The notes beneath the pieces are model-generated. The model was not told the origin of the DNA. It worked only from the letters and a program-made list of their open reading frames with translations, and did not search any database. Positions 43,699 to 52,141 of a stretch of 64,000 nt of DNA are shown here, one piece after another. Position 1 is the first letter of the stretch. Each line of letters opens with the position of its first letter. Source of the stretch: Bacteroidota bacterium (GTDB lineage Bacteria; Bacteroidota; Bacteroidia; UKL13-3); the NCBI GenBank assembly GCA_947464275.1, contig CANHVU010000017.1:1-64000 (forward strand). The letters run 5' to 3'. A program made the translations under genes and the position numbers.

Positions 43699-44469
43699 TT
43701 ATTCACGTTTAAAGTTTTCGGGCCGTAACCAATATTTATGGTAAAAAACTTTTTCTTTTATATTAAATATTAAAAACTTGTCGTATTCATCTTGTTTGGT
43801 GCCTCCAAAACCATTAAAAATTTTATGGTTTAAACTGCTTAAAGGTATAAATTCAGAAATTAAAGTATCCATTCTATCGTTTCTGTTCAATAACCAAATT
43901 TTTACCAAAGGATCGCTATTGGTAAATAGCATGTTAAACGTTTTTTGATTTCCAGCTATTTTAGTAAAACGCCAATAATATCGTGGACATTCATTGAGAA
44001 CTTCTATTTTTAACAACTTAAAGTTTTTAAGTGGATTTACAATAGTGATTTTATTGGTTTGTTTGCCTCCGTATGTATTAGGAACTTTAAAATCGAGGTT
44101 TAATTTAATGCAACGAGTTAGTTTTATCTCAAAAAAAGGTTGTTGATTTCTGTAAATCAACTTAAACTTTATTGCATTTGAGCGAGCCCAGTTAGTACCT
44201 TGCCTTTCCCACATCGATAATAACTTGGGGTCAATGCATTTATCTTTTATTGGAATATAAACAGTTACGGTATCATCAAACTTACAGTTGGTACTATTGT
44301 TTCCAATCGAAATCATACCACCAGTTATGAGTTGTCCTTCATCATCGGTATTGGTGCTCATGTTTTGAGCTACCATTTGTTCTGTTGTAATGGTTTCGGT
44401 AAATTGAATTTTGGAACCCATTTTTCTGAGGTTACATTTTTTTAGTTTAAACAGTGTTCCATTTTCCAT
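43699..44469 (-). pseudogene. C-terminal part of a frameshifted OmpA-family protein
   Basis: The 256-residue frame from the ATG at 44469 lacks a signal peptide. It stays open upstream to a TAG just beyond a run of nine A, with no start codon, and overlaps the end of the OmpA-domain gene 44516-44923. If the A run had eight bases, the OmpA frame would read LEKKETKLIIKDTCLDGDTI and continue into this frame, giving one protein of about 405 residues. The C-terminal part has conserved-looking Cys residues (KDKCIDP, KLTRCIKL, VLNECPRYYW). OmpA proteins with such a Cys-bearing tail occur in Bacteroidota as far as I recall. It may be a sequencing slip, a real mutation, or slippage-regulated expression. 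Confidence 0.6.
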
Positions 44470-44515
44470 TGCTAAAATGGTATCGCCATCTAGGCAAGTA
44501 TCTTTTATTATTAAT

Positions 44516-44923
44516 TTAGTTTCTTTTTTTTTCTAACCAAACAATAATATCTACGCGCCTATTTTTACTTTTTATTTGCTCAGATGTTGAATCTTTTACA
44601 GCTAAATTTTCGCCATAATTGTTTTCAAAAATTAAGGTATTGGCTATTCCTAAATTAACTAATTCTGCCTTTACACTATTGGTTCTTTTGGTAGAGAGTG
44701 AAATGTTGTAAATACTATCAGCATCAGTATCGGTATAACCTTTTATTGTAATTCTTTTAATAGAAAAATCTTTAATTGAGTCGTATAAAACACATAATTT
44801 TTGTTGATGTTCGGTTGTTATTTCAAACTTATCAGAGGCATAGTACAATTGTGCTTTTTGAGTTTTCTGAGCCATTGCGGCACCATAACTCCATAATAAA
44901 ATGAGGATTAGTTTTGTTTTCAT
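44516..44923 (-). CDS. OmpA-domain protein, N-terminal part of a probable frameshifted gene
   Basis: 135 residues: signal peptide MKTKLILILLWSYGAAMAQK, then an OmpA-like peptidoglycan-binding domain with ITIKGYTDTDADSIYNISLS, ERTNS-like helix and QIKSKNRRVDIIVWLEKKRN. The frame ends just after a run of nine A (44524-44532 on the plus strand). The domain alone is complete, so the product could still bind cell wall, but the downstream frame suggests a longer original protein. Confidence 0.8.
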   Translation of the reverse strand: MKTKLILILLWSYGAAMAQKTQKAQLYYASDKFEITTEHQQKLCVLYDSIKDFSIKRITIKGYTDTDADSIYNISLSTKRTNSVKAELVNLGIANTLIFENNYGENLAVKDSTSEQIKSKNRRVDIIVWLEKKRN

Positions 44924-45029
44924 AAGGTAAGTACTATTAAAAATGAGAACTATATTTTTAACGAATAAATTTTAAATTTAGTTATTAGCGGTCCATAATA
45001 TTTTATTACTATTGAAAAAAAATTTAACA

Positions 45030-45773
45030 ATGATATTAGGAATAATACCCGCAAGATATGACAGTTCACGTTTTCCAGGAAAACCATTAATTGATATTCA
45101 AGGTAAAACCATGATTCAGAGAGTTTACGAACAAGCCAGTAAGGCTAAATCGTTGACTCATGTAATAGTGGCAACCGATGATGAACGCATTTATAACCAT
45201 GTAGAAAGTTTTGGAGGCAAAGCTGTTTATACAAAAAAGGATCATCCTAGTGGAACTGATAGAAGTTTTGAAGCCTTAAAAAATGCTGGTTTTGATGCAC
45301 AATATGTAATCAATATTCAGGGCGATGAACCTTTTATTGACCCTAGCCAAATAGAATTATTAGCTGCTCTTTGTGATGGAAAAACCGAATTGGCTACTTT
45401 AATGATAAAGGTAGACAACCACGAAGTTCTATTTGATATGGGCGAAGTAAAAATTACTTTAAATACGCAAAACGAAGCATTGTATTTTAGCAGAATGGTA
45501 ATTCCTTATATTAAAGGTGTACCTCAATCTGAATGGCATTTGCACCACCATTATTATCGCCATGTGGGCATGTATGCTTACCGAAACGATATTTTAGAAG
45601 CAGTATGTAAATTAGAACCTTCTAGTTTAGAAAAAGCCGAATCGTTAGAACAATTGCGTTGGTTAGAAAATGGTTTTAAAATAAAATGTGCCATTACCGA
45701 GCACGATAGCCACTGCATAGACACCCCAGAAGATGTAGAAAAAGTAATGCGATTAATGGGCAATAAGCAATAG
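45030..45773 (+). CDS. kdsB: 3-deoxy-manno-octulosonate cytidylyltransferase
   Basis: From the ATG at 45030, 247 residues, the usual length. The nucleotide-binding start is IIPARYDSSRFPGKPL, followed by VIVATDDERIYNHV, YVINIQGDEPFIDPSQI and a C-terminal HCIDTPEDVEKV. It activates Kdo with CTP to CMP-Kdo for lipopolysaccharide inner-core synthesis in the cytoplasm. The in-frame TTG at 45012 would add six residues and is less likely. Confidence 0.96.
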   Translation: MILGIIPARYDSSRFPGKPLIDIQGKTMIQRVYEQASKAKSLTHVIVATDDERIYNHVESFGGKAVYTKKDHPSGTDRSFEALKNAGFDAQYVINIQGDEPFIDPSQIELLAALCDGKTELATLMIKVDNHEVLFDMGEVKITLNTQNEALYFSRMVIPYIKGVPQSEWHLHHHYYRHVGMYAYRNDILEAVCKLEPSSLEKAESLEQLRWLENGFKIKCAITEHDSHCIDTPEDVEKVMRLMGNKQ

Positions 45774-45810
45774 ACAAATAAGCAAAGTGCAATTAGCAAT
45801 TCGTGGGTGC

Positions 45811-45865
45811 AAATTCCCCCTTGTGGGTTGGCTTAGCGATGGAGAAGGGGGTTAGGGGGATGTTT
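45811..45865. repeat. C/G-rich inverted repeat
   Basis: AAATTCCCCCTTGTGGGTTG ... GGAGAAGGGGGTTAGGGGGA: CCCCCTT pairs with AAGGGGG across about 25 bases. This looks like another dispersed intergenic palindrome, and could also act as a terminator for kdsB, 38 bp upstream, though the T run is weak. Confidence 0.5.
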
Positions 45866-45949
45866 GTTAATAAATGCAGTTTTGAAAAATTTATTTGCTT
45901 ATTGTAGAAATTTGATAAACCAAACCGTTTTAGCCGAAAATGAAACATA

Positions 45950-46123
45950 ATGAATGAGAATATTATAAATGGAATAATATTAATTGTTTTTGGGTGTTTA
46001 GTTTTGTTTAAAGCAATAAAATATCCCGCTAGTGGAACTGCAATGAATATGAATCGAAAAGAATATATGGTTGCAATAGCCTCTATTACTTATGGTATTA
46101 TTTGTCTTTTTAATCTATGGTAA
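45950..46123 (+). CDS. 57-residue two-span membrane protein
   Basis: Frame read directly: ATG at 45950, TAA at 46121-46123. Two hydrophobic segments (IINGIILIVFGCLVLFKAI and YMVAIASITYGIICLFNLW) are joined by a polar loop (KYPASGTAMNMNRKE). The regular hairpin topology argues for a real gene; there is no homologue that I recognise. It is flanked by decayed pieces that resemble the three-hairpin repeat (about 45916-45941 and 46150-46187). Confidence 0.5.
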   Translation: MNENIINGIILIVFGCLVLFKAIKYPASGTAMNMNRKEYMVAIASITYGIICLFNLW

Positions 46124-46214
46124 TTTAGCAAAAGGTAAACCATCATCCTCGCCAATCAGTCTGTAAAACAACCTCCGATAATAAAACAAAATAAGTCAAA
46201 ACTAAACTTAACCC

Positions 46215-46643
46215 TTACTTCTTCCCTTTTACCACGCTAATTTCTTTATTAAAAATAGCGGTTTCGTAATCAACCAATAATAGGTTTAATGGGTAATAAT
46301 CGTACAGCAGCACTATGGTGTGTGTTACTCCTTTTTCGGTATATTTATCAATGGCGGCTATGGTATAAGCCCTGCCTCCCATGGAGCAAGGAAGGCGTTT
46401 TCCATCTAAACTTTTGGTATCGAAAAATGCTTTACTCAATCCTTGCCCGGTAAGCGAATCCACATTGGTTTTATCGTACATATCTGTACGGCTATAAACT
46501 TCTATACCAATAAACTCGGGTTTATTGCCTTGGCAAGCATTTACAAATAATTTATTACCAACTTTTAAAGGAATGTTTTTTTGCTTTTGCGCCATGCTTG
46601 CTGCAGGTATCAATAAGCATAAAATAAAATAAATAAATTTCAT
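46215..46643 (-). CDS. Small exported protein, unknown
   Basis: 142 residues with a signal peptide (MKFIYFILCLLIPAASMAQK). The mature part is beta-rich with two Cys (VNACQGN and LPCSMGG) that could form a disulfide. It follows the Nramp-UspA gene by 4 bp on the same strand, so is co-transcribed with it. A role in metal handling is possible only by association. Confidence 0.7.
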   Translation of the reverse strand: MKFIYFILCLLIPAASMAQKQKNIPLKVGNKLFVNACQGNKPEFIGIEVYSRTDMYDKTNVDSLTGQGLSKAFFDTKSLDGKRLPCSMGGRAYTIAAIDKYTEKGVTHTIVLLYDYYPLNLLLVDYETAIFNKEISVVKGKK

Positions 46644-46647
46644 ACAA

Positions 46648-48528
46648 TTAAGCTTTAACTACTAAAACAGGAATTTTTACTAAATGCCTAACAGCATCAA
46701 CAGTTGAGCCAAAAACCAAATCGCTTAAGCCTGCATGGCCATGAGCTCCCATTACCAATACATCTATTTGATTATCAGTTGTGATTTTTGAAATTTCATT
46801 GGCTCTATTTCCATATCCCAGTTCTATTTTTGTTTTAAAACCAAGTTTTTGTAAATCGTTGCTATACGATTGTAAGTTTTGCAAATCGGTTTGTGTTTCT
46901 AAATCGTGCGCATCTTTACCCAATCGTTTGGCTATAGCCGATTCCACAATATGAATCAACAAGTAATCAATGTCTTTTCCGCCTAATGTTAGCGCGTGTT
47001 GTATGGTGGCTTCATCGTGTTTACTAAAATCAACTGTTATGGCAATGCGTTTGTATTCTGCAAATTCTATTTGACTAATTTGCAATGCATTTCCATGTGG
47101 TACAATTTGTTTTTGCTTGCTGTATTTAATAAACAATGGATTAAAAGTAATGTAAATAAGCAGTACCAAAGCAAACACACACACCAATTCAATGATAATT
47201 TTTACCATAAAATATTCGGAACCAATTAATCCAAACATTTTATTTAATTCCTCAATAACCAATTTTATATTTAAGCCAACAATTAAAATGGCACAGGCCC
47301 AAGCCAATATTTTAACCCAATTTTTGATGGCAAAATCGCCCATAAGCTGCTTGTTGCTGGTAAAGTGAATTAATGGAATTACTGCAAAACCAAGCTGTAA
47401 GCTTAATATTACCTGACTTAAAACTAATAAATCCCCTAGTTTTTCGTTTCCAAAAAACAAAATGGTAATTACTGCTGGCACTATGGCTATTAACCTTGTT
47501 ACTATGCGCCTAACTAATGGACTAATACGCAAGTTTAAATAACCTTCCATAATAATTTGTCCGGCTAAAGTACCTGTAATGGTGGAGCTTTGTCCTGCAC
47601 AAATTAAAGCTATAGCAAATAGGGAAGGAGCCAAGCTGCCAAATAAGTTTTGGAGTAATAAATGGGCATCTTGAATGCTCGAAACATGGTTAAATCCAGC
47701 TTTGTAAAAGGCTGTAGCGGCTAAAATTAAAATGGCTGCGTTTACAAAAAATGCCATATTTAAAGCCACAAACGAATCAATAAAATTGTATTTCAATGCA
47801 CTCAAAATGCCTTCGTGGTTTTTTTCAATTTTACGCGATTGTACCAAAGCTGAATGCAAATACAAATTATGCGGCATTACTGTTGCGCCAATAATGCCAA
47901 TAGCAATATAAAGTGCATTGCCACTTAAACCCGAAGGTATAAACCCATGGCTTACTTCCATTAAATCGGGTTTTACTATAATTAGCTGTGCAATGAACGA
48001 AATACCAATAATACTAACCAACGAAAGGATAAACATTTCGAGTTTGCGCACACCTTTATTGATTAATAAAAGCAATAAAAACGAATCTAAAACAGTTATG
48101 ATTACCCCATAAATTAAAGGTAAACCAAAAAGTAAATTTAAACCAATGGCCATACCAATAATTTCAGCTAAATCGCAGGCGGCAATGGCTATTTCAGCAA
48201 AAATATATAACGAAACATTGGCCCATTGTGGGTATTGTTGTCGGCTGGCTTGTGCCAAATCCCAACCTTTTACTATTCCTAATCTAGCTGCTAAAGTTTG
48301 GAGCAATAGGGCCATTAAATTACTCATTAACAGCACCCAAACCAGTTTGTAACCAAAGGCACTTCCACCGGCTATGTCGGTAGCCCAATTGCCAGGGTCC
48401 ATATACCCAACGCTTACTAAATAGGCTGGACCAATAAAAGCCAATAAAGTGCGCCACCAATTATTTTTAACTGGAATATTTACACTTTCGTGTATTTCAC
48501 TTAATGATTTATCAGAATGATTTTTCAT
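46648..48528 (-). CDS. mntH: Nramp divalent-metal transporter with C-terminal UspA domain
   Basis: 626 residues. The Nramp part (about 1-435) has the metal-binding DPGN motif (YMDPGNWATDIAGG), the second half-site IGATVMPHNLYLHSALVQ, and CAGQSSTITGTLAGQIIMEG. A universal stress protein domain (about 485-626) follows, with KRIAITVDFSKHDEAT and the nucleotide-binding-type end VLVMGAHGHAGLSDLVFGST. It imports Mn2+ or Fe2+ with protons; the UspA domain probably regulates activity by binding nucleotide. Nramp-UspA fusions are known in Bacteroidota. Confidence 0.93.
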   Translation of the reverse strand: MKNHSDKSLSEIHESVNIPVKNNWWRTLLAFIGPAYLVSVGYMDPGNWATDIAGGSAFGYKLVWVLLMSNLMALLLQTLAARLGIVKGWDLAQASRQQYPQWANVSLYIFAEIAIAACDLAEIIGMAIGLNLLFGLPLIYGVIITVLDSFLLLLLINKGVRKLEMFILSLVSIIGISFIAQLIIVKPDLMEVSHGFIPSGLSGNALYIAIGIIGATVMPHNLYLHSALVQSRKIEKNHEGILSALKYNFIDSFVALNMAFFVNAAILILAATAFYKAGFNHVSSIQDAHLLLQNLFGSLAPSLFAIALICAGQSSTITGTLAGQIIMEGYLNLRISPLVRRIVTRLIAIVPAVITILFFGNEKLGDLLVLSQVILSLQLGFAVIPLIHFTSNKQLMGDFAIKNWVKILAWACAILIVGLNIKLVIEELNKMFGLIGSEYFMVKIIIELVCVFALVLLIYITFNPLFIKYSKQKQIVPHGNALQISQIEFAEYKRIAITVDFSKHDEATIQHALTLGGKDIDYLLIHIVESAIAKRLGKDAHDLETQTDLQNLQSYSNDLQKLGFKTKIELGYGNRANEISKITTDNQIDVLVMGAHGHAGLSDLVFGSTVDAVRHLVKIPVLVVKA

Positions 48529-48631
48529 AAATTTTAGCTTTGCAAAAATAAAAAGTTAGACGGCTCTAACAAATTTTATTTTCTTAATTAATTTATAAAA
48601 CTATTTTTGGTGCCTGATAGTTTATTAAATT

Positions 48632-48793
48632 ATGATACAAAAATTTTTAAGTTATATAACATTTTGGAAAAAAGATGAAGCTGCTAAGAGTGCTAACTTT
48701 AATTTAAAGGTAATGCATGGCATTAATAAGATATCTATTTTTATGTTTTTAATGGCAGTAATCTTTTTGGTAATTAGGTATTTGGTTGCCTAA
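48632..48793 (+). CDS. Small DUF6728-like membrane protein
   Basis: 53 residues read directly: ATG at 48632, TAA at 48791-48793. MIQKFLSYITFWKKDEAAKS, then NFNLKVMHGINKISIFMFLM and a short span. The pattern of aromatic/basic start, KKD, NFNL-x-x-MH-x-INKIS-I-x-MF matches what I remember of the DUF6728 family, small Bacteroidota membrane proteins of unknown role. A bidirectional terminator follows 9 bp later, supporting the gene. Confidence 0.7.
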   Translation: MIQKFLSYITFWKKDEAAKSANFNLKVMHGINKISIFMFLMAVIFLVIRYLVA

Positions 48794-48802
48794 TTTTAAA
48801 AT

Positions 48803-48837
48803 AAAAAAGCCATTCAAAATTTTGAATGGCTTTTTTA
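48803..48837. terminator. Bidirectional terminator
   Basis: AAAAAAGCCATTCAAAA / TTTGAATGGCTTTTTT forms a stem of about 16 bp with A and T runs on both sides. It serves both the small plus-strand gene and obg on the minus strand, whose stop lies at 48838. Confidence 0.92.
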
Positions 48838-49827
48838 TTAGTTTATCATTTCCCACAACTTATCTTTTAGTTCATTAATATTTTTATTACTAGCCGAACT
48901 AATAAAAATGTTTGGAATACCTCGTGGTAAAGCCTTTTTGATTGCTTTTAAAGTTTCTTCATCCACCAAATCACATTTGGTTATGGCAAGCAATCTTTTT
49001 TTATCGCCAAGCTCTTTGTTATATTGCTTCAGCTCATTTAATAATATTTTATATTCACCTTTTATATCTTCGCTGGTAGCAGGTACCATAAAAAGTAAAG
49101 TTGCATTTCGTTCTATATGGCGTAAAAAACGCGTTCCTAAACCTTTGCCTTCGTGAGCACCCTCAATAATTCCTGGAATATCGGCTACCACAAAACTTTT
49201 ATAATCGTGGTATTTTACAATTCCTAAATTAGGAACCAAAGTAGTAAAAGGATAATCGGCTATTTCGGGCTTTGCTGCAGTAATTACTGACAGTAAGGTT
49301 GATTTTCCTGCATTTGGAAATCCAACTAAACCTATATCGGCCAAAACTTTAAGTTCTAAAACTTTCCATTCTTCGCGGCCATCTTCACCTGGTTGGGCAT
49401 AACGCGGATTTTGGTTTACAGAGTTTTTAAAATGATGATTACCTAAACCACCTCTTCCGCCTTTAAGTATAATATACTCCTGACCATTTTCTGTAATTTC
49501 GGCTAAAACCTCATTTGTTTCTGCATCTTTAGCTACAGTTCCTAGAGGCACATCAATAAAAATATCTTCTCCATTTGCACCACTACGCAAAGCTGCATCT
49601 CCATTTCCTCCTGGTTCTGCAATTACATGTTTACGGTATTTTAAATGCAATAATGTCCAAGCATTATTACTTCCGCGAAGTATGATATGTCCACCTCTGC
49701 CACCATCACCACCATCTGGGCCACCTTTAGCAGTATGTTTATCGCGCATAAAATGCATTGCACCCTTTCCCCCCTTGCCACTTCGGCAACATATTTTAAC
49801 GTAATCTACAAAGTTTGACTCTGACAT
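48838..49827 (-). CDS. obgE: Obg/CgtA family GTPase
   Basis: 329 residues. The Gly-rich Obg fold is at 1-160 ([37 protein letters not shown]), then the G domain with G1 [21 protein letters not shown]2 [14 protein letters not shown]3 [17 protein letters not shown] and G4 TKCDLVD. There is no C-terminal OCT domain, normal for this phylum. It acts in 50S maturation and stress signalling. Confidence 0.96.
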   Translation of the reverse strand: MSESNFVDYVKICCRSGKGGKGAMHFMRDKHTAKGGPDGGDGGRGGHIILRGSNNAWTLLHLKYRKHVIAEPGGNGDAALRSGANGEDIFIDVPLGTVAKDAETNEVLAEITENGQEYIILKGGRGGLGNHHFKNSVNQNPRYAQPGEDGREEWKVLELKVLADIGLVGFPNAGKSTLLSVITAAKPEIADYPFTTLVPNLGIVKYHDYKSFVVADIPGIIEGAHEGKGLGTRFLRHIERNATLLFMVPATSEDIKGEYKILLNELKQYNKELGDKKRLLAITKCDLVDEETLKAIKKALPRGIPNIFISSASNKNINELKDKLWEMIN

Positions 49828-49859
49828 TTATTTTATTTATTGATTTTTGAATTTGGTGA

Positions 49860-49972
49860 TTTTTAGATTGCTAGATTTCTAAATTGCTAAATTGTTGTAT
49901 TGTTAAATTGCTGCGAATTTCTAACAATTGATAACTAAGTACTAAGTACTGAAAACTAAGAACTAAAAACTA
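49860..49972 (-). repeat. Short-word tract abutting the adk stop codon
   Basis: On the minus strand it starts with the TAG stop of adk and runs TAGCAATT- and TAGTT-type words: TAGTTTTTAGTTCTTAGTTT, then CAGTACTTAGTACTTAGTTA, then AATTTAGCAATTTAGAAAT. Same architecture as 3526-3597. Confidence 0.6.
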
Positions 49973-50545
49973 AATAGCTTGTTCAATTTCGTTGCAAAGC
50001 AATGCAAAAATTCCCTCAATTTCGCCAATGCCATTGATACCTTTATACTTATTTTGTGCAGCATAAAAATCTTTAACAGGCATGGTCTTATTATTGTACT
50101 CGTTTATTCTGTTTTGAATAATTTCTGGATTTTGATCATCGGCACGGCCACTATCTTTTCCTCTAATTAATAAACGTTTCTTTAGTTCTTCTTCTTCCAC
50201 TTCTAAAGCTAACATAGAAGTAATTGCAGTATTTTTTGATGCTAATAATGAATCTAAAGCAGCAGCTTGCGCTTGAGTTCTTGGAAAACCATCAAAAATA
50301 AAACCTTTAGCATTTGGCGCTTTATCTAACTCGGCTGCCAACATGTTAATGGTAACTTCATCAGGAACTAAGTTTCCTCCATCCATATAGGTTTTGGCTA
50401 ATTTACCTAATTCAGTTTCTCCTTTGATATTTGCTCTGAAAATATCCCCAGTTGATAAATGAACTAAGTTGTATTTAGCTATTAATTTTTCTGATTGAGT
50501 TCCTTTGCCAGCACCTGGAGGGCCAAATAGTACAATATTTAACAT
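49970..50545 (-). CDS. adk: Adenylate kinase
   Basis: From the ATG at 50545, 191 residues (the longer frame adds 37 implausible residues). P-loop FGPPGAGKGTQSEKLI, AMP-binding STGDIFRANI and FIFDGFPRTQAQA, and a short LID (RGKDSGRADDQNPEIIQNRI), as in the short adenylate kinases of Bacteroidota. It interconverts AMP, ADP and ATP. Divergent from tsaE. Confidence 0.95.
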   Translation of the reverse strand: MLNIVLFGPPGAGKGTQSEKLIAKYNLVHLSTGDIFRANIKGETELGKLAKTYMDGGNLVPDEVTINMLAAELDKAPNAKGFIFDGFPRTQAQAAALDSLLASKNTAITSMLALEVEEEELKKRLLIRGKDSGRADDQNPEIIQNRINEYNNKTMPVKDFYAAQNKYKGINGIGEIEGIFALLCNEIEQAI

Positions 50546-50632
50546 ATAGATTTTTAAATTATTATGTGCGAATTTCAATAAAAGTAAGCAATGATACCAA
50601 TAATATTTATTTTTGATGATAAAAATTTCTAA

Positions 50633-51049
50633 ATGAGTATACTTAATAATTACCAATTAACCGATTTACCAATGATCTCGAATTATATTATTGACAAGGG
50701 TTTGGATTATAAAATATGGATTTTTGATGGAGAAATGGGAGCGGGTAAAACAACTTTAATAAAATCAATCTGCAAAAATTTAGGTGTGATTGATGAAGTA
50801 AGTAGTCCAACTTTTTCGATTGTAAATGAATATAAAACGGTGGATGGTAAAACTGTTTATCATTTCGATTTTTATAGGATAAAATCAATTGAAGAAGTTT
50901 ACGATATGGGTGTTGAAGATTATTTTAACAGTGGTAATATTTGTTTAATTGAATGGCCTGAAAAAATCAAAGAAATTTTGGAGAATGAAATTGCGTTACA
51001 AATTTTTATCAATCTAAAAAATAGTCAGCGCTTTATTGAAATAAATTGA
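50633..51049 (+). CDS. tsaE: tRNA threonylcarbamoyladenosine biosynthesis ATPase TsaE
   Basis: 138 residues. Walker A GEMGAGKTTLIKSICKNLG, then VSSPTFSIVNEYKT, VYHFDFYRIKSIEEVYDMG and LIEWPEKI, all typical of TsaE. It drives the t6A37 modification complex with TsaB and TsaD. Convergent with the phosphatase gene (8-bp gap). Confidence 0.95.
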   Translation: MSILNNYQLTDLPMISNYIIDKGLDYKIWIFDGEMGAGKTTLIKSICKNLGVIDEVSSPTFSIVNEYKTVDGKTVYHFDFYRIKSIEEVYDMGVEDYFNSGNICLIEWPEKIKEILENEIALQIFINLKNSQRFIEIN

Positions 51050-51057
51050 TAAAAATA

Positions 51058-51546
51058 TTATGGTTTATGGCTTAATTCTAATTTACTTTCTTCTATTTTA
51101 AATAATTTCCAAGTATCTAACGGAATTTGAAATACTGCAAATGAGCCTGGTTTAAATTCTTGTATTTTAAAATCACTCATTATTGCGGCCATAGCGCCAA
51201 TAGTAGGGTTGTGGCCAACTAGCAATACCGTATTGGCATCCAAATCACTTAAGTTTCTAATTACATGAATGTAAGCATTGGTTTCTGCTTCATATAATTC
51301 GTCTACAAAAACTATTTCTTTTTTATCAATATCGAAGTTCTCTGCTACTATTTTCGCAGTTTTTGCGGTTCGTTTTGATGAACTGGTTACGATTAAATCA
51401 ATTTTATGTAAATGCGTATTTAAAACTTTAGCAGCAGAATTTGCATCGATTTTTCCTTTGTCAGCAAGTTTTCGATTAAAGTCAGAAGTTTCAAAGTTGC
51501 CTTGTTCTGCTTTTGCATGACGCATTAAAATTAATCTTTTCATCAA
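51058..51546 (-). CDS. SixA-type histidine phosphatase
   Basis: 162 residues of the histidine phosphatase superfamily. The catalytic RHG-type motif reads LILMRHAKAEQG and the second His is in LLVGHNPTIGAM. Size and the RHA variant fit SixA, which dephosphorylates phospho-His domains such as Hpt; a hybrid kinase with Hpt is present at 4013, but a link is speculative. The start may be the second Met (51543). Confidence 0.88.
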   Translation of the reverse strand: MMKRLILMRHAKAEQGNFETSDFNRKLADKGKIDANSAAKVLNTHLHKIDLIVTSSSKRTAKTAKIVAENFDIDKKEIVFVDELYEAETNAYIHVIRNLSDLDANTVLLVGHNPTIGAMAAIMSDFKIQEFKPGSFAVFQIPLDTWKLFKIEESKLELSHKP

Positions 51547-51550
51547 TTAT

Positions 51551-52066
51551 CTATTTACCCTCAAGACTGGTTTCATTTTTATTATCAATACTTCTTTCTC
51601 TTTTCAATTTTCTAATTTTCCTTTTTGCTCTCTTTGCTCTACTTTCAGTAATTTTATCTTCACTGTTTTTCAAACCTTTGACAATTAGCATGAACCAACC
51701 TGATATGAAAAGAACTCCTCCAATAGGAGTTAATGCACCAAGCCATTCAAAATCATCTCCCCCCCAAATGGTTCTTGTAGCAAGCAGATAAAGGCTTCCC
51801 GTAAAAAACAACATTCCACCAAAAAACAAGAAAATGGATAAATCTAAAATACCTTGATTAAATTTTCTACTATTCAAAGAAACAATAATTATAGCTAATG
51901 CATGATAAAATAAGTATTTTGTACCAGTATCAAATATACCTAAATCGTTGTCATTGAGTAAGTCTTTTAAAAAATGACTAGCAAAGGCTCCAAGTAAAAC
52001 GCAAAATGCTGCAATAGCAAAACCTGTTTTAATGTAAATGTTGTTGTTCTTATCCATATTGACCAT
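51551..52066 (-). CDS. DUF423 family membrane protein
   Basis: 171 residues (or 168 from the Met at 52057). Four membrane spans in the DUF423 pattern: FAIAAFCVLLGAFASHFLKD, GTKYLFYHALAIIIVSL, FFGGMLFFTGSLYLLA, LGALTPIGGVLFISGWFMLI. A basic tail (AKRAKRKIRKLKRERS) is longer than usual. Function unknown. It ends 5 bp before the phosphatase gene. Confidence 0.9.
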   Translation of the reverse strand: MVNMDKNNNIYIKTGFAIAAFCVLLGAFASHFLKDLLNDNDLGIFDTGTKYLFYHALAIIIVSLNSRKFNQGILDLSIFLFFGGMLFFTGSLYLLATRTIWGGDDFEWLGALTPIGGVLFISGWFMLIVKGLKNSEDKITESRAKRAKRKIRKLKRERSIDNKNETSLEGK

Positions 52067-52141
52067 TTTATGTTTTTATTGTGAACAAATAACATAATTA
52101 ATAACTTAAATACCAATTATTTTTGAACGATTTAATTTTTT

